Shown here in pieces: positions 1-13,702 of a stretch of DNA of 64,000 nucleotides. The DNA lies in contig JASJZC010000006.1 in assembly GCA_037178855.1 (NCBI GenBank), positions 4,650,001 through 4,714,000 of the forward strand, given 5' to 3'. Under the pieces are notes generated by a model. It had not been told where the DNA came from. It ran no database searches and was given only the letters and a program-made list of their open reading frames with translations. The position numbers were made by a program, and so were the translations under genes. The stretch comes from Oscheius sp. JU75 (lineage: Eukaryota; Nematoda; Chromadorea; Rhabditida; Rhabditidae). Each line of letters starts with the position of its first letter. Positions within the stretch are counted from its first letter, which is position 1.

Positions 1-2038
1 CCGTCTCATGCCTCCGCTCAAGTACATTCTCCAGAACACGGAAAACGAAAACTGCAAGGTAATATATTTTTGTATGTGTAAACTTTAAAAATCTCAGACT
101 CTTCGCGGAAAGTGCATCGAATGCATTTCCCTAATCGGTCTGGCTGTCGGAAAAGAGAAATTTGGCTCCGACGCTGTCGAGATCATGAACATCCTCAGTG
201 GATCCATGTCCAATCTGACCGCTGACGATCCGCAGTGCAGCTACATGATCAGCTCCTGGACCCGTATATGTCGTGTTCTCGGCCCCGACTTCGCTCCTTT
301 CCTTCCCATGGTCATGGATCCCGTTCTTCGTGCTGCCGGCTACAGCCCTCAAATTGCCATAGTTGACGACGAAGATCCCGAGGAACAGGGCTGGGAATTC
401 CACTCTGTCGGAGACGGAAAGCAGTTCGGTATTCGTACTTCCGGGCTCGAGGAGAAGGCTACCGCCTGCGAGATGATCGTCTGTTACGCCAGAGACATGA
501 AAGGTTAGTTACTTCTTATCATTTTTTTCAAAATAATAATTCAGAGGCCTTCGTCCCGTTTGTCGACAAGGTTGCAGAGATGGTCATCAGCCATCTGAAG
601 TTCATGTTCCACGACGGAGTTCGTGCCGCCGCTGCCGAGACCATTCCGTGTCTGTTGGAATGTGTCAAGGCACAGGGAGTCCCCGCCATGCGACGTCTTT
701 GGGCCGAATTCTACCCGGCTCTAGTGGAGGCTGCCGAGAAGCAGGATGACGAAGATGCCGACGTTCTGGCTGAGATTCTCAACGCCATTGCCGAATGCGT
801 GACTCTTCTGGGTCGTGAGGGATTGACTGCTGAGGAAGTCCAGAAGCTGAGCAAACTGATGGGCGAACAGCTCGAAGGATACGAGAAGAGACGCGATGAG
901 CGTGAGGCCGAAGAAGCCGAGGAGGATGAGGATCCGGAGGAAGTCAAGGAACATCTGAACGACGAGTTGCAGGAGGAAACAGGTGTTCTTGCTCGTATCA
1001 GTGACATGGTTCACGCTGCTTTCAAGGTGTTTTGAATTTTTTAACAGTTTACCAAGTAAAAATCTAGGTCTTTGGTGAGGACTTCTTCCCTATGATCCAG
1101 AACATGCTGCCCAACATCATTAAGCTCATCGATCCCAAGAGACATTTTGCCGATCGCCAATGGGGCGTCTGTATGATGGACGACGTCATCGAGTTTGCTC
1201 CCAAGAAGATTGCCGCCCATCAGCAGCAGTTCATTCCCCAGATGGTCGCCTGTCTCAGTGACGAATATCCTGAAGTTCGTCAGGCTGCCTCCTACGGATT
1301 TGGAGTTATGGCAATGAACGGCGGAGCCGAGTATCTTGGAGCTGTAACGGCTGCTCTCGAGCCCCTTGCCGCCATGATCAGCAAGTGAGTTGTTTTATAA
1401 ACCTATTTCCTATCTCAACCACCTCCGTTTCTAGTCTAAGAGCACAAGAGCAACACCAGCATGAGTAAGCATGACGCTTCGAGAAATTCACATCACGTTG
1501 CGCACATTTCACTCGTTACAACGACAACTCTAACCCTAGAAAAGCAATCGAATAACTCCTTTAGGCCTGATGCTCGTGCTACGGAAGAAGGGGCCATTGC
1601 TACCGAGAACGCCATCGCTGCCGTTGCCAAGATTCTGAAGCATGCTGGGTCGCAAGTTGACGTCACTCAGGTCATTCCCACCTTCCTGTCTTGGCTGCCG
1701 ACTCACGAGGACCAAGAGGAATCTGTTCACATCTACGGCTACTTCTGCGATCTGGTCGAGCAGAATCATCCGGCCGTTTTGGGCGCCAACAACTCCAATC
1801 TCCCTCATATCTTGAACATTGGTATGGAATTCGTTTTACTATTTCACAAAAACCTTTTTCAGTCGTCTCAGCCTTCAATCTGGATGCTTTCGAAGACGAT
1901 GAGAAAGCTGAAGCCGTGAAAGCTCGGCTGCTGCAAATTCTGAAGCAGTTCCATCAAGGTAACATGATCGAGCAGCTGCTGCCAGTTCTCAACTTTGACG
2001 ACGACATGAAAGAAACCCTCCAGAAGCTTCTCTCCTAA
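1..2038 (+). CDS. IPO5: Importin-5 (karyopherin beta-3), 3' part
   Basis: Nuclear import receptor of the importin-beta family, built of HEAT repeats, which carries cargo through the nuclear pore under Ran control. Exons read 1-58, 98-503, 545-1026, 1068-1384, 1565-1821 and 1863-2038 with matching phases and stop TAA at 2036. The gene is cut at its 5' end by the window edge, so only the C-terminal half (about 565 residues) is present. Segments typical of IPO5 are visible: LRGKCIECISLIGLAVGKEKF, the acidic insert rich in E and D near base 900, DRQWGVCMMDDVIE, PEVRQAASYGFGVMA, and LSWLPTHEDQEE. Order and spacing match animal IPO5 throughout. No break is seen. The identification as IPO5 rather than another importin rests on recall of the family; a protein search would settle it. 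Confidence 0.92.
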
Positions 2039-2166
2039 CTTATGCAACTTGACAACCCCTTACTGCTGCTCACCCGGCGACTAGTCCCCCGTGATTGTTT
2101 TGTTTGCGTAGTTTTATCATTGTGTTTTCTTTTGCTACATTCGTTCGTTGTTACTCCCACAAAAAG

Positions 2167-2172
2167 AATAAA
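2167..2172 (+). terminator. Poly(A) signal of the importin-5 gene
   Basis: AATAAA lies 130 bases after the importin-5 stop codon, in a T-rich stretch. The convergent protease gene ends only about 70 bases further on, so the two 3' ends are very close. Confidence 0.6.
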
Positions 2173-2238
2173 ACGGCCTTTTAGCCTTTTGGAAAAAATT
2201 GGTTCAATTTCATCAGAACAAAACATAACAGCAAACAT

Positions 2239-3784
<1,546 letters not shown>

Positions 3785-6700
3785 GGCGCCGGAGGGGGGG
3801 AGAGACAAGTAGTGATAGAAGAGACTTATCTTGGACTGCCCCTGGCCACAGATAACGTGAAGAAAAAGAAAAGAGAACAAAAAGGGCAAGTGCAAGTAAT
3901 TTTTAGTTACAGGATCTTAGGGATATGATTCAGATAGTCCGTGTCTTTAGATTACTCCTCGTCAGTTTACCTTGGAGCTCTAAATGAGAGCTCGAGGTTT
4001 TAGTTGGGACGGTCCGCAGATACTACAGCGTCGCAATCGTTTAAATTCTCGGCTGTTGAGGGCCCTCTTCTACCCATAACATCTCGCCATGCTTCTACGA
4101 ATATGTCTCGTCTAGTTTTGAGATGCGTGCCTCAAGCAAAAGTGTGCTGAACGGGCAATCTTTCGTGAGGCAGTCCTTGAACCAGACATCCTTTTCCCAG
4201 CCTTTTCTTTTTGTTCTTCTATTTTAAATAAAAGTTGGTATTTTCAGGATTCTTAACTTATCATCTTGTTTGTGTAACTCGTCTAAAGAATGCTCTCAGC
4301 ACTGAACTTTTGAGGTACTATTTTACGTTGTGGCCTAACTTGTTCAATAAATTTCTACCGTTTCCTGTTATCTTTGGAGAGATGTGATGTAGAAGTCAAG
4401 CATAGGTTCACAACGATCCAGTAGGCGCTCTGAAATAAACATTGGGTGAAAACGATGCTGATCATGGTGTATCGGATAAAAGACAAGCTGCTGATTTGAT
4501 GGTGTCGTAGAAGTTTTTGCTTTGATTTCACTCCAACCTCATCTCGAGCCGTATCGCAAAAAAAATGAGAGTCATATCTTCTTTTTCCTTCTGGAACAGC
4601 TGCTGACCTGTTGATTGGCTGACGACCTGACCTAACAGTCCCATTACACCTTCTGGTCTGGATTGCGCCACAGCCATGAACTAGATCTTGAATCTTATTT
4701 AAATCCGGGGAACCGTAGAGAGTAAGGAAATCTCTCTGGGAACAATTGACCACTTGGCCTAATTGGACTGCTCTCACCTGTGAGTCTTGGCTCGCCCGCC
4801 GAATAGTTCATGCTTCAGTGCGTGAGGCATGTGCGAGAATTTCGGGACAAATCTCCCACCCTCCAGCTAGTCTATTCTGTTCCTGACACGGTTCTCTTGT
4901 CCTCATTCTTATTGCGTGGCTTATCCCTCCCAAGTTTCTTACCTATCCTCCCGAGTCATCAAAAGAGCCCGCAGTGATTGCGTCTAACAGATAAGCCTCA
5001 GTGCATGTTTTCCGCCAAAAGACTTTCCGGTCAAGGTTCCCAGACTCCGTGCCTCTGGGCTCATTATTAGGACTCTTATCATAGCTGACCATCGTAATAA
5101 CTCTCCGCTCTTTATTACTTTCTGCTAGCTCTCCGAGAGCATGATTTTCGACTATAAACTTTGGGGAGGCCAGTTCTCAGGAAGCTCCGCTGAGCGTAAA
5201 AACCGAAATCGAGGCCAGATGCCGGCCAGTGGAAAGCCGATTCGCACGTTCATTTCATCAACAGACCCAAGTTGCGTACTATGTTTCGGAATCTTTTTCC
5301 TAAAGAATTATCGAACAATCTTGTCCAGTATCCTTCAAGCTCTCATAACTGATATAGTATCCTCTCGTCCTGTCTGTAATGTTTAAGAGGGACACCAACG
5401 ATAAGCTCAGAAGCGATTATTTCCAGATTCGTAAAAATTTCGAAAACTTCTCAACTTCCCGCCAATAACTTGAAGAACATTGGCTATTTATCCATTGCCG
5501 CTTTTTTCTCCACTGGGATAACTACTCGGCGGTCCGGATATCCGCCTTCCGTTTCACATTATACGAATCAAAACTATTCTGCTCCAGACTCTCTCCACAC
5601 CTGTTTCCATTTTTTTTTCCAATCCATCCTGCCACGACTCACTTGTGGTCCAGTTGTTGTCCATCTTGGCCACCTAATTGTCATGTCACCTAGCCATATG
5701 CAGCCATTAATCGTCATTATCCGCAACTTGCTCCGAGTCGAAAATAAATGGCTGTGTCGAAGGCTCCTCAGAAGAGCAGTTGTCAGCCGTCTGGCGGTCG
5801 GTAAATAAACAAATTTCTTAGACGGTCCTTTGTCTCACGATAGTTCGAAAACAGCTGATCAAAACGGGGTTAATAGTACGGCTTTCCCACTCTTCCCTTC
5901 AGGCAATGGAATCCCAAATGGGGCGTGAAGTCGCCAAATCGGTCGTTGTTTCCACTAGTTTGGGGGATGTGTAAGTGGCGATTTGATTACTAGCTACACG
6001 CTCATAACGACACAGAAATGCCTCGTTAGGGAGGGGCACCAAGGCGACACCTGCCAGCAGATCCAGATTGAACTCAAAGGACCGTGGTCTTCTCCAAAGC
6101 TCGAGACTACTGCCACCATATGGCTCATAAAGGTTACTAGATCCCGATAATCTACCCGCAAACATAATACGGCCATTGTTGACATTTTAACTGAGACTAC
6201 AAATCTGTGCCAGTGGTCTTCGAGGCTGAGGTGAGGTTTCCGGACGGACAATGGGGTTAGATGCCAGCGGTATATTCACACTAGGATTAGGCGGGTGAGG
6301 CTGTCTTTCATTAGGAGAGATGCATTAGGACAGGTCACTGTCCCTCTTCCAGGCTTGTTTTGCCCTTCTCTTTCTGTACATCTGCCCGGCTGTCAGTAGA
6401 TGATGAATTCAGTTGGTTGTTTACCGTGTCTGACTAGGAAACCAGTGTCTCTATTACAGCTGTCTTTGACCCCGAGCAAGCCGACACGAGGCACAGGTGC
6501 AGGTTATACGATAGGCGGATTTGAGAACAAAGCACCGGCTGATTAGCACTGGATGCGCGAAATCGACTCCGACGCCTGGGTATTGTAACCGGAGGACATA
6601 TTCATCAGTTTATTGTTCGAATGGCATTCGAATGGCAGGCACATGACAACTTGTTCACATGTATATTACCAGATTATGCAGAAAGAAAAAGGTCAGCCTC

Positions 6701-9682
6701 GGTTCAAAGTCTAGTAATTCACAGGAATCCGATAGTCTTACAAGCTCTGTCAGCAATTTCCAAGACCTCTCTGGATTCCTGTACCAGTATCACACTACTG
6801 TACTTTTTTGCCTTCTCTCCTTGTCTAAAATCTAGGAAACTCTCGCCGTGAACAATATCCAACCCGATTTGGTTTGAGCTGTAAAGACTCTAGACTAGGT
6901 TCTCTACTAGACTCTCAGTTGACTTTGCATGACTACTTGTCATATCCTTCCGGAAGTTTTGACAGTTACAATAGTTGACTTCCCGGAAAGACAAACATCT
7001 CCCTGACAATTCAAATATTCTCTTGACACCCAATCTCTTCCCTGAGTCTCATCAAACTGCCCCCCTGTATGACCTCGTTGACCGGAACCTGGAACAATGC
7101 TCTCCCGCTGACAAGCGAAAGTTAACACATTCCCTCTGGGAATATCTTCACCTCAAAAAGGACACCAGTCGCTTTTCCCGATGTCCACCTGCTTTTTCCT
7201 CCGGCTTGGACACCCAGCTTAACTTTTGGGTGGTCCATTCGACTCCGCCTCCTCCTCTGCCAGTTGGCATTGTAACCACCGAGGATTATCCTCCCGTTTT
7301 TATTGCCTTACTGTCCTCTCCTTTTGCTCATACTCACATTTGAAACCATCTGTCACCGCGCTCTTTCTGGCTTTATCCGGACCAAAATCAGCTCCCATTA
7401 ACTTTCTTGACCGGGCACCTTTTGTTTAATTGCTCACGAGAGTCACAGCGGGAGGGCTCATTTTTGCGCAAACAAAGTCACCATCAGGTTGTCTTGATTG
7501 CTCCAAGACAATTAGTCTCTTCCAGTCTTTGACTTTATAGTTTACTCAACATATTTCCTAATTACTCTTGACTTTTTTCACAGCACTGTCTGGTTTATAG
7601 GAACTGCTGGGCTTGGATCAAGTTCAATCAAAGCCACAAGGACAGCCCGAGGATTCTCTGTAGACAGCCTAACACAAAGTAAGTTCCAATTCAGTAAATA
7701 ATTTCTGTCTTTCCTAGCTGTCATTCTATCCTTTACTATACGGACGCACACTCTGTACTCTTTCTAGATACTAACAGTTACTTTCCCTTTCCTGACTTTT
7801 CCTTGATGACTTCCAGTTAGTGTTAATAGAGCCAGAAGTCAATAATCTTTGACTTCCGGCGAGACAATAGTACTGTACTATCAGATAGTTCAACGGTCTG
7901 ACCGGTAACCGAAATACAAAATAATATATGAGTCAAGTTCCTTCGCACTTGCTCCGACCAGTCTCTTTCCCTCTCACCTATCTGATCCCTACCTTCCTTA
8001 GGTCATATGCTAATTACCACCTCCCCACCTCCATTGTATTTCGGGTAAACAGTCTTCTTGCGTAAGAGACACCTCCTCCGCTCTCCGTGAGTACAGTCAT
8101 AAACTCCGTAGGCGACCTTGTGTGCGTCCGGGTATTGTCTTCGCTCATGAAAGGGCTCATTCACTATTATACTCTTTCTCCGCTCATAGGCACCAGTCAG
8201 AAGAACAGGTGCCGAGTTTTCTTCAGAGCTCGCTGTGCTTTTTGTGCGCTACCACACTAAGGCGTCAGTTGTTAATTGTAGGGGCCACAAGTGGCTGTGG
8301 TGAGGGCACGTTTTATGAATTATTGCGCAGTCTCTCGGCCGGCGTAATCTGGTCCGAAAGGTCATCAACTCTCTTATGAGAAGAACAACATTATCTGACG
8401 GCACAGATCTCTATTCTCACAACTGTAAAAGGTTCTTTTTGTGAGGGTTCGGCCGCCAATTTGTCACTTTGGGCACTTAGTCAAATTGCAAGGTCACCCA
8501 ATGACCGGACTTTTTTCCATATCTAATGCTCTCTCGACTACTTGTCACTCTTGTTCGCTTCCAATCTTGTGGTGGGACTTCACCCAAACATTTGACTATT
8601 ATCTGACGATACCACCAGAATCGGTCTGACTCTAATCCTTGTATTGTAGGTTTACCTTATATTCTCATGCTCGTGTATGCAACTCACCCTTGCCCTTCAT
8701 CAGGAATTTCAATGAATTTTCACACTTCTATCTAGAGAACCAACCAATGCTCCAATTTTAAACTAGTGTATTCTTAATGTGGGTTTCTACTGTTCCAGTG
8801 ATCCCTCCCAGTTCATTCGGACCCTAACCTTTCCCCTCTCAATCAGCGGGTGATCTGAATTGAGCGATTGAAATGTGGCCACATCTGTCACTCTCTCTGA
8901 ACAGATCAACTGTTACCCTGTCTCGATCACAAACCCCCTAAACTTTACACCTCCTGAAGAAGTTTTATGAAGTGTTTAACCACTCGCCCTCTCAGCCACG
9001 ATTTGCTCGAGCCAATTCGAACTGATTAATGAGCTCTCTATGTCTCATCAATCGATCCATCTCTCGATCCCACTGGGCTTCCCCTCCACCTGTCCCTACT
9101 ATCCATAGGATATATGGTCGGCTAGCTCAAAGGATTCAAAGAGAAAAGGTACGTTTGGCTCATGCGCAGAGGAAATCTGACCTGGGAGAGGCCTGCTTGC
9201 GCACTCATTGTTCACACGGGATATGTTTGTCCGGGTATTAGTTCTTACTAACAGAAGATAAACAAAGACCACCTTTTCTTGCATTATACTCTCCTACTCT
9301 CTTTTTTGGACATTGTTTGGATAGGGTCTCGGGCTCGGATGTCCTCTTTGATTGGGTGCCTCAATTGGTTTCTGTTTTGATTCTGAACAGACTCTCTCGT
9401 GATTCCCATATCCATTCAAAGCTGTCCTGTCATTTGCTGCTCTTCTTGTTAACCCGCACGCCACCCAATTGTTGCCTGTCCATTAACCTTTTGCAACCAC
9501 TGAGGACCCATAAGAGCTCCCCCTCCGCTTACGTACTCTCTTCAGTTTCCCGGCGTCGCGTTTCTTCCTTATGAATGGACCATCTCGGGTGAGATGGACA
9601 TGAATTATGCCGATCTTGAGCATCGCTCGGCACACTTTATTACTCTCTTCTCTTCTATGATTTCTGCCGTTCAGAGAGGAGC
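3785..9682. other. Gene-free stretch of about 5.9 kb
   Basis: I find no exon chain with consistent splice sites and no recognisable protein on either strand. The reading frames here are short, run on both strands without codon bias, and lack the C-ending codons seen in the real genes. The sequence is rich in pyrimidine runs and CTCTC-type motifs on the plus strand. It may hold the upstream control region of the fibronectin-III gene at 9683, or non-coding RNAs that I cannot recognise by eye. Confidence 0.5.
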
Positions 9683-11399
9683 ATGCGACTCCTTGTCTAC
9701 CTCCTGCTACCGGCTACCGTACTCGGCTTCACGGTGCTTCCCTACATACAGATCGACTACGCTCACTACTTCAGGTTGGCCCAATGTAAGGCGAAGTGTG
9801 CTGAAAAAGTGAGACATGAGATTGATGTAAAGAAAAAGTACTTCTAGTTCGGAACGCCCGGTCGAACGACCCTGAATGACGGAACCTGGTTGGAGACAAT
9901 CGAGACAGATTCCGAAGACGCACGGGCTTGTGAACTCGGTTGCAGTCAACATCGTCGCGGTCACAAGAAACATCCGCGTTCGGCAAAATCACAAGCTCTT
10001 CATGACGGAGCTCGATTCTGGCTAGAGAGCAGCGCCGATTCAGCCAACATGGGAACATCTCCGGTCTCGGCAGTCGAACTCCTCTGCCAAAATCAGCACA
10101 TTTCGGACGACTTCGAGGATACTTCCGAAGGATTGGTCGGCCTGAGACTTCGCAGACCTGCCGGCCCGACACGATTTATCGTCCAATGGAAACATAGAAC
10201 CTACAATCTGGGAGTTTATGACGAGAGTCAATGGATCACAGCCTCGGTGAGTATATCTTTGGTTCTGAACAACAGAACTCATTTCAGATCGAAGAGTCCA
10301 ATGTGTTTCGCGTAGACGGCCTTCTTCCTTCTGGACAGTACAAGTTCATGATCACGGCTGTTGGACCCAATGGTCGTCTGGGAGACACGGTCGTCTCCGA
10401 ATGGGCTGAGGTCGCTGCTGCTGGAAGTGTTCAAAAGGCACCCAGTGGTCCGATGACTGCAAAAAACGGTTTCAACACTGAGGAAGGAGCCACAGTTCAA
10501 CTTCATTGGCCCAGAACCAGCTATGATACCTGTCACTACCGACTACAGTACTCCAATTCGACGTATCAAGCGTCCAGGGACATCACCGTTGTAAGTTTTC
10601 TTTCTTTCGTCTTCAAACAATTTACTAGAATCTGAAAATCAATACCTCTTTCAGGACCCCTCGGTCTCTTTTCTTCTCTCCAATTTGGAATTTGACAGTC
10701 AGTATATGGTTACCCTGTCAGCCCTGAATGCCGAAAAGACCAGAGCAACACGACCAATCATGTCGCAGTTCAAATCCTTTGAATGCCGACGCGTCTACGG
10801 ACGAGGATCACTCCATTGTGGTGAGTATTCGAGGAATCAGAGCGACTCTTTGTTGACGAAACAAGGTACCCAGATGGCGCCGATCTCACCTGCTAATGAA
10901 TGCAAACAAGCAATTTTCAGCTCCCGAGCCGGTGACGGATCTCAAGGTTGTGGTCAGGGCTAATGGAACGGCTAAAGTCTCATGGAGGTCGACTGTGGAG
11001 CAGGAATCTATTCTGACTTATCAGTTGGTAGTCGAACCAGTTCATCAGCACTGCACCGCCTACGCTCACAACGTCTATCTTAATGCGGTAAGTAGACAGA
11101 GATAATCTTTCTAAACTCGTCTCTTTCAGGCCACGACAAATTTCAATATCCCTCTTCATGGCGGCTGTGAATACATCATCCGTCTAGTCAACTACGACCT
11201 TCTTGGTCGTGAAGCTGCTACCGAAACTCGTGTCTCTGTCTCCTCCCTTCTCCCGTCAGCCATCATCAACTGGGAAATTCTTGGCATTGCTCTGGCTATC
11301 GTCATCCTCGTTCTCCTCTGCACTGTCCTGAGCTGTCTCTGCCGGAATCGTGGTCGAGTGGCGGAGAAGGAAGCCAAGTTGACAGATTCCTATGCATAG
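9683..11399 (+). CDS. Single-pass membrane protein with fibronectin-III-like domains
   Basis: Six exons (9683-9808, 9848-10246, 10288-10590, 10655-10820, 10921-11087, 11130-11399) give 476 residues. A signal peptide (MRLLVYLLLPATVLGF) leads into a short cysteine-containing region (CKAKCAEK, then ACELGC). About three beta-sandwich repeats of fibronectin-III type follow, with typical strand motifs such as GQYKFMITAVGPNG, SQYMVTLSALN and CEYIIRLVNYD. One transmembrane helix (WEILGIALAIVILVLLCTVL) and a cytoplasmic tail of about 20 residues end it. The N-terminal cysteine pattern followed by FnIII repeats recalls anosmin and the receptor-kinase ROS/Sevenless ectodomains, but no WAP or kinase domain is present, so I do not name it. 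Likely a cell-surface adhesion or recognition protein. TAG at 11397. Confidence 0.75.
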
Positions 11400-11651
11400 A
11401 GTTTGTTAGAATAGACGAGTACGATAGAGTACGGGTGTGCAATTGCCGGTTTGTGATCTCAAAATGTGTTGTAAATAGTCAGAATTAGAGTGCTAAATGA
11501 AGATTTTCTCCTTTTTATAACTTTCTATCGCCGGCCGGACAGGATTAGAGAATGTTCCCTCTCGCTTTCGTCCCGCTCTAGTACATTGTTCACTTATCGG
11601 GTCAGTGACCCTTCTCTGACCAGCCAGCCAGTCTCAAACTCTGACCACGCC

Positions 11652-13019
11652 ATGATCCTTCTACTTTTTCTACCAGCTGCCATTCTAGCGGGACCGGTCA
11701 ATGTCTGCAAGGACATCAAGGATTGTGGGATTTGTGCCGACAGCTTCATCCACATCTGGGGATTCAGACAGGAGTGCAGGTAGGACTCTTCTTTGTACTG
11801 CTTCTATGAGCCCAAGATCGGATCATTGATTATGTACTCTTCCAGATGGTGTGTTGAGACCAACTCTTGCACCGGACCTCTAGCTTGTCCTATTGGCAAG
11901 CCTGTCGTCCTCCGAGACCCCTTTCGTTGTCCGATGAAGTACTCTCTCGATAAGGGTAAGCGTTATACCGACGCTCTGGGTCGTTCTCTCATGGCTGTAG
12001 CTCTCTCACTAGGAGCTCCTAACTCTTCCGAATGTTTGCATTCTGTTCGTCCTGATATTGGGTAGGTAGGAGTCACAAAGTACAATCTCACAAAAAGTAA
12101 AGGTTTGTTCGAACTTACAAGGTCGAGTGTGACAGTGCTGGAAACTTCTGCAATGCCATGATCGCAGTCAGTGAAGAGGCGAAGGCGCTGTATGTGGCTT
12201 ACAAGGGAAGCAACTTTGACAAACAGGTGGGATTTTTGGTTTCCTCAAAACTGTAAGGGTACAGCTTCTGACCGAGTTCTTCCATGGACTGGCTGCCCAG
12301 CTCGGAGCTTGGGAGAAATTCGAGAGCTCTGATGCCGGAGTAATCACATACTTTCACTCAGCCTTCTACAAACTATTCATTGACGGAGGAATAAAGGACG
12401 ACTTGATGGATCTGAAGAAGAAGTATCCGAACTACAGACTTTGGGTGAGAGACAGCATAACTCTGCAGCCATATCTCTCCAGATTACCGGGCACTCTCTC
12501 GGTGGCTCTCTAGCTACTTTAACCTCCTTATATCTTGCCAAGAAGGGTCTTTACGATGTCGACAAGTTGAGACTGGTCACTTTTGGTGAGCCCAGAACTG
12601 GAAACGTTGCCTTCGCGAAGGAGGTCGAGCAGTTTGTTCCCTTCAGATACCGTATTGTGAAGAAGAATGATCCTGTAGGTTTGTTCGAGTAGTCAAAACA
12701 GTTTCAATAAGGTGCCAAATCTTCCCAACTCTGCCGATCCGAACACTCCCTTCCTGACTGGATCCATGCACGAGAAGCAGCCTCTTCACTATAGACACAT
12801 GGTTCATTACGACAACACTATGAGTTTCGGAGACGGCTTCAAGGTGAGAAGAACTCCACAGAGATAGATTCCATCAATTTAAAGATCTGTGAGCTGTCCG
12901 ATGACCATGGATGCCGAAACTTGGCTCTGGCTGGTGACTTCAACGACCACGTCTCCTACTTTGTTACTCACTCTGATTTCGTCAAGGGCAGCTGTCCAAG
13001 GAATCTTCTGATCAGCTGA
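11652..13019 (+). CDS. Secreted class 3 (fungal-type) lipase
   Basis: Seven exons (11652-11779, 11846-12061, 12103-12226, 12265-12444, 12483-12674, 12712-12843, 12885-13019) give 368 residues. After a signal peptide ([14 protein letters not shown]) comes a compact cysteine-rich module ([12 protein letters not shown]...[10 protein letters not shown]) of PSI-like spacing, then an alpha/beta hydrolase domain. The nucleophile elbow is [12 protein letters not shown] (Ser about 221), the acid is in KKNDP (Asp about 279) and the His in DHVSYF (about 346), so the triad is complete. This is the class 3 lipase layout seen in large nematode families acting on triacylglycerol or phospholipid outside the cell or in the gut lumen. 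Three introns end in AAAG or AATAAG rather than TTTCAG, weaker acceptors than elsewhere but needed by the reading frame. AATAAA lies at 13051. Confidence 0.88.
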
Positions 13020-13050
13020 TCTCACACTCACACTTCCCATGCACGAGTAT

Positions 13051-13056
13051 AATAAA
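13051..13056 (+). terminator. Poly(A) signal of the lipase gene
   Basis: AATAAA followed directly by an A run, 32 bases after the lipase stop codon. Confidence 0.7.
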
Positions 13057-13702
13057 AAAAAAAAAACTACCTGCCTCTACGTCGAATCGAAAATGAACTT
13101 CCCTCGGAACGTGGTCAGTATTGCATTATAAGGAAGGGTTTGATTACAGTATCGGGTCGGGAAGTCACCAATAATTGTCTTTTACGATTCTAGGACGACT
13201 TTGTTTAGAACTTGCGGAATGCAATAAATTGCGTGAAACTAGTTACCGTACTCCATTCTTACTCCTTACTACGAAAGCTATTTCTAGAAACAGAACTCTA
13301 TTACAAAACACTGTAATTAGGTGCATACTTTGTAATGACTACATTGCTTAGCTTCTGGAAAAAGAAAGGTGTATCATGAAACAGCCAGTTCTTTGATAAT
13401 CTTTCTAGCTCATTTCAGTCCAAAATGTCGTCTTGTTTCTCATGATTTTTTCGCCGAACGATTTCTATTTCAGTACACTTTACAGTCTACAGAAGGAATT
13501 CGCGAACAATACTTCTTAGTCTCTACCCTGTCTACGTAACAGTCCCTTTAAAGACCGCATTTTTCCTATTTCGGCTTCATCATCGGAACAAATACTGACA
13601 GCTACAGTACACCGGAATGTCTTCATAGACAACTCTTTTCTCACATCTGTTATGTACAAGTGAATCCATACAAGAAAACCCGTAGTTTCTTCTCAAAGTC
13701 CA

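Noticed and set aside
711-1014. Antisense open frames under the importin-5 acidic region
   Set aside because: Shadows of a GAG/GAC-rich coding exon, which reads as Ser/Leu-rich on the other strand.
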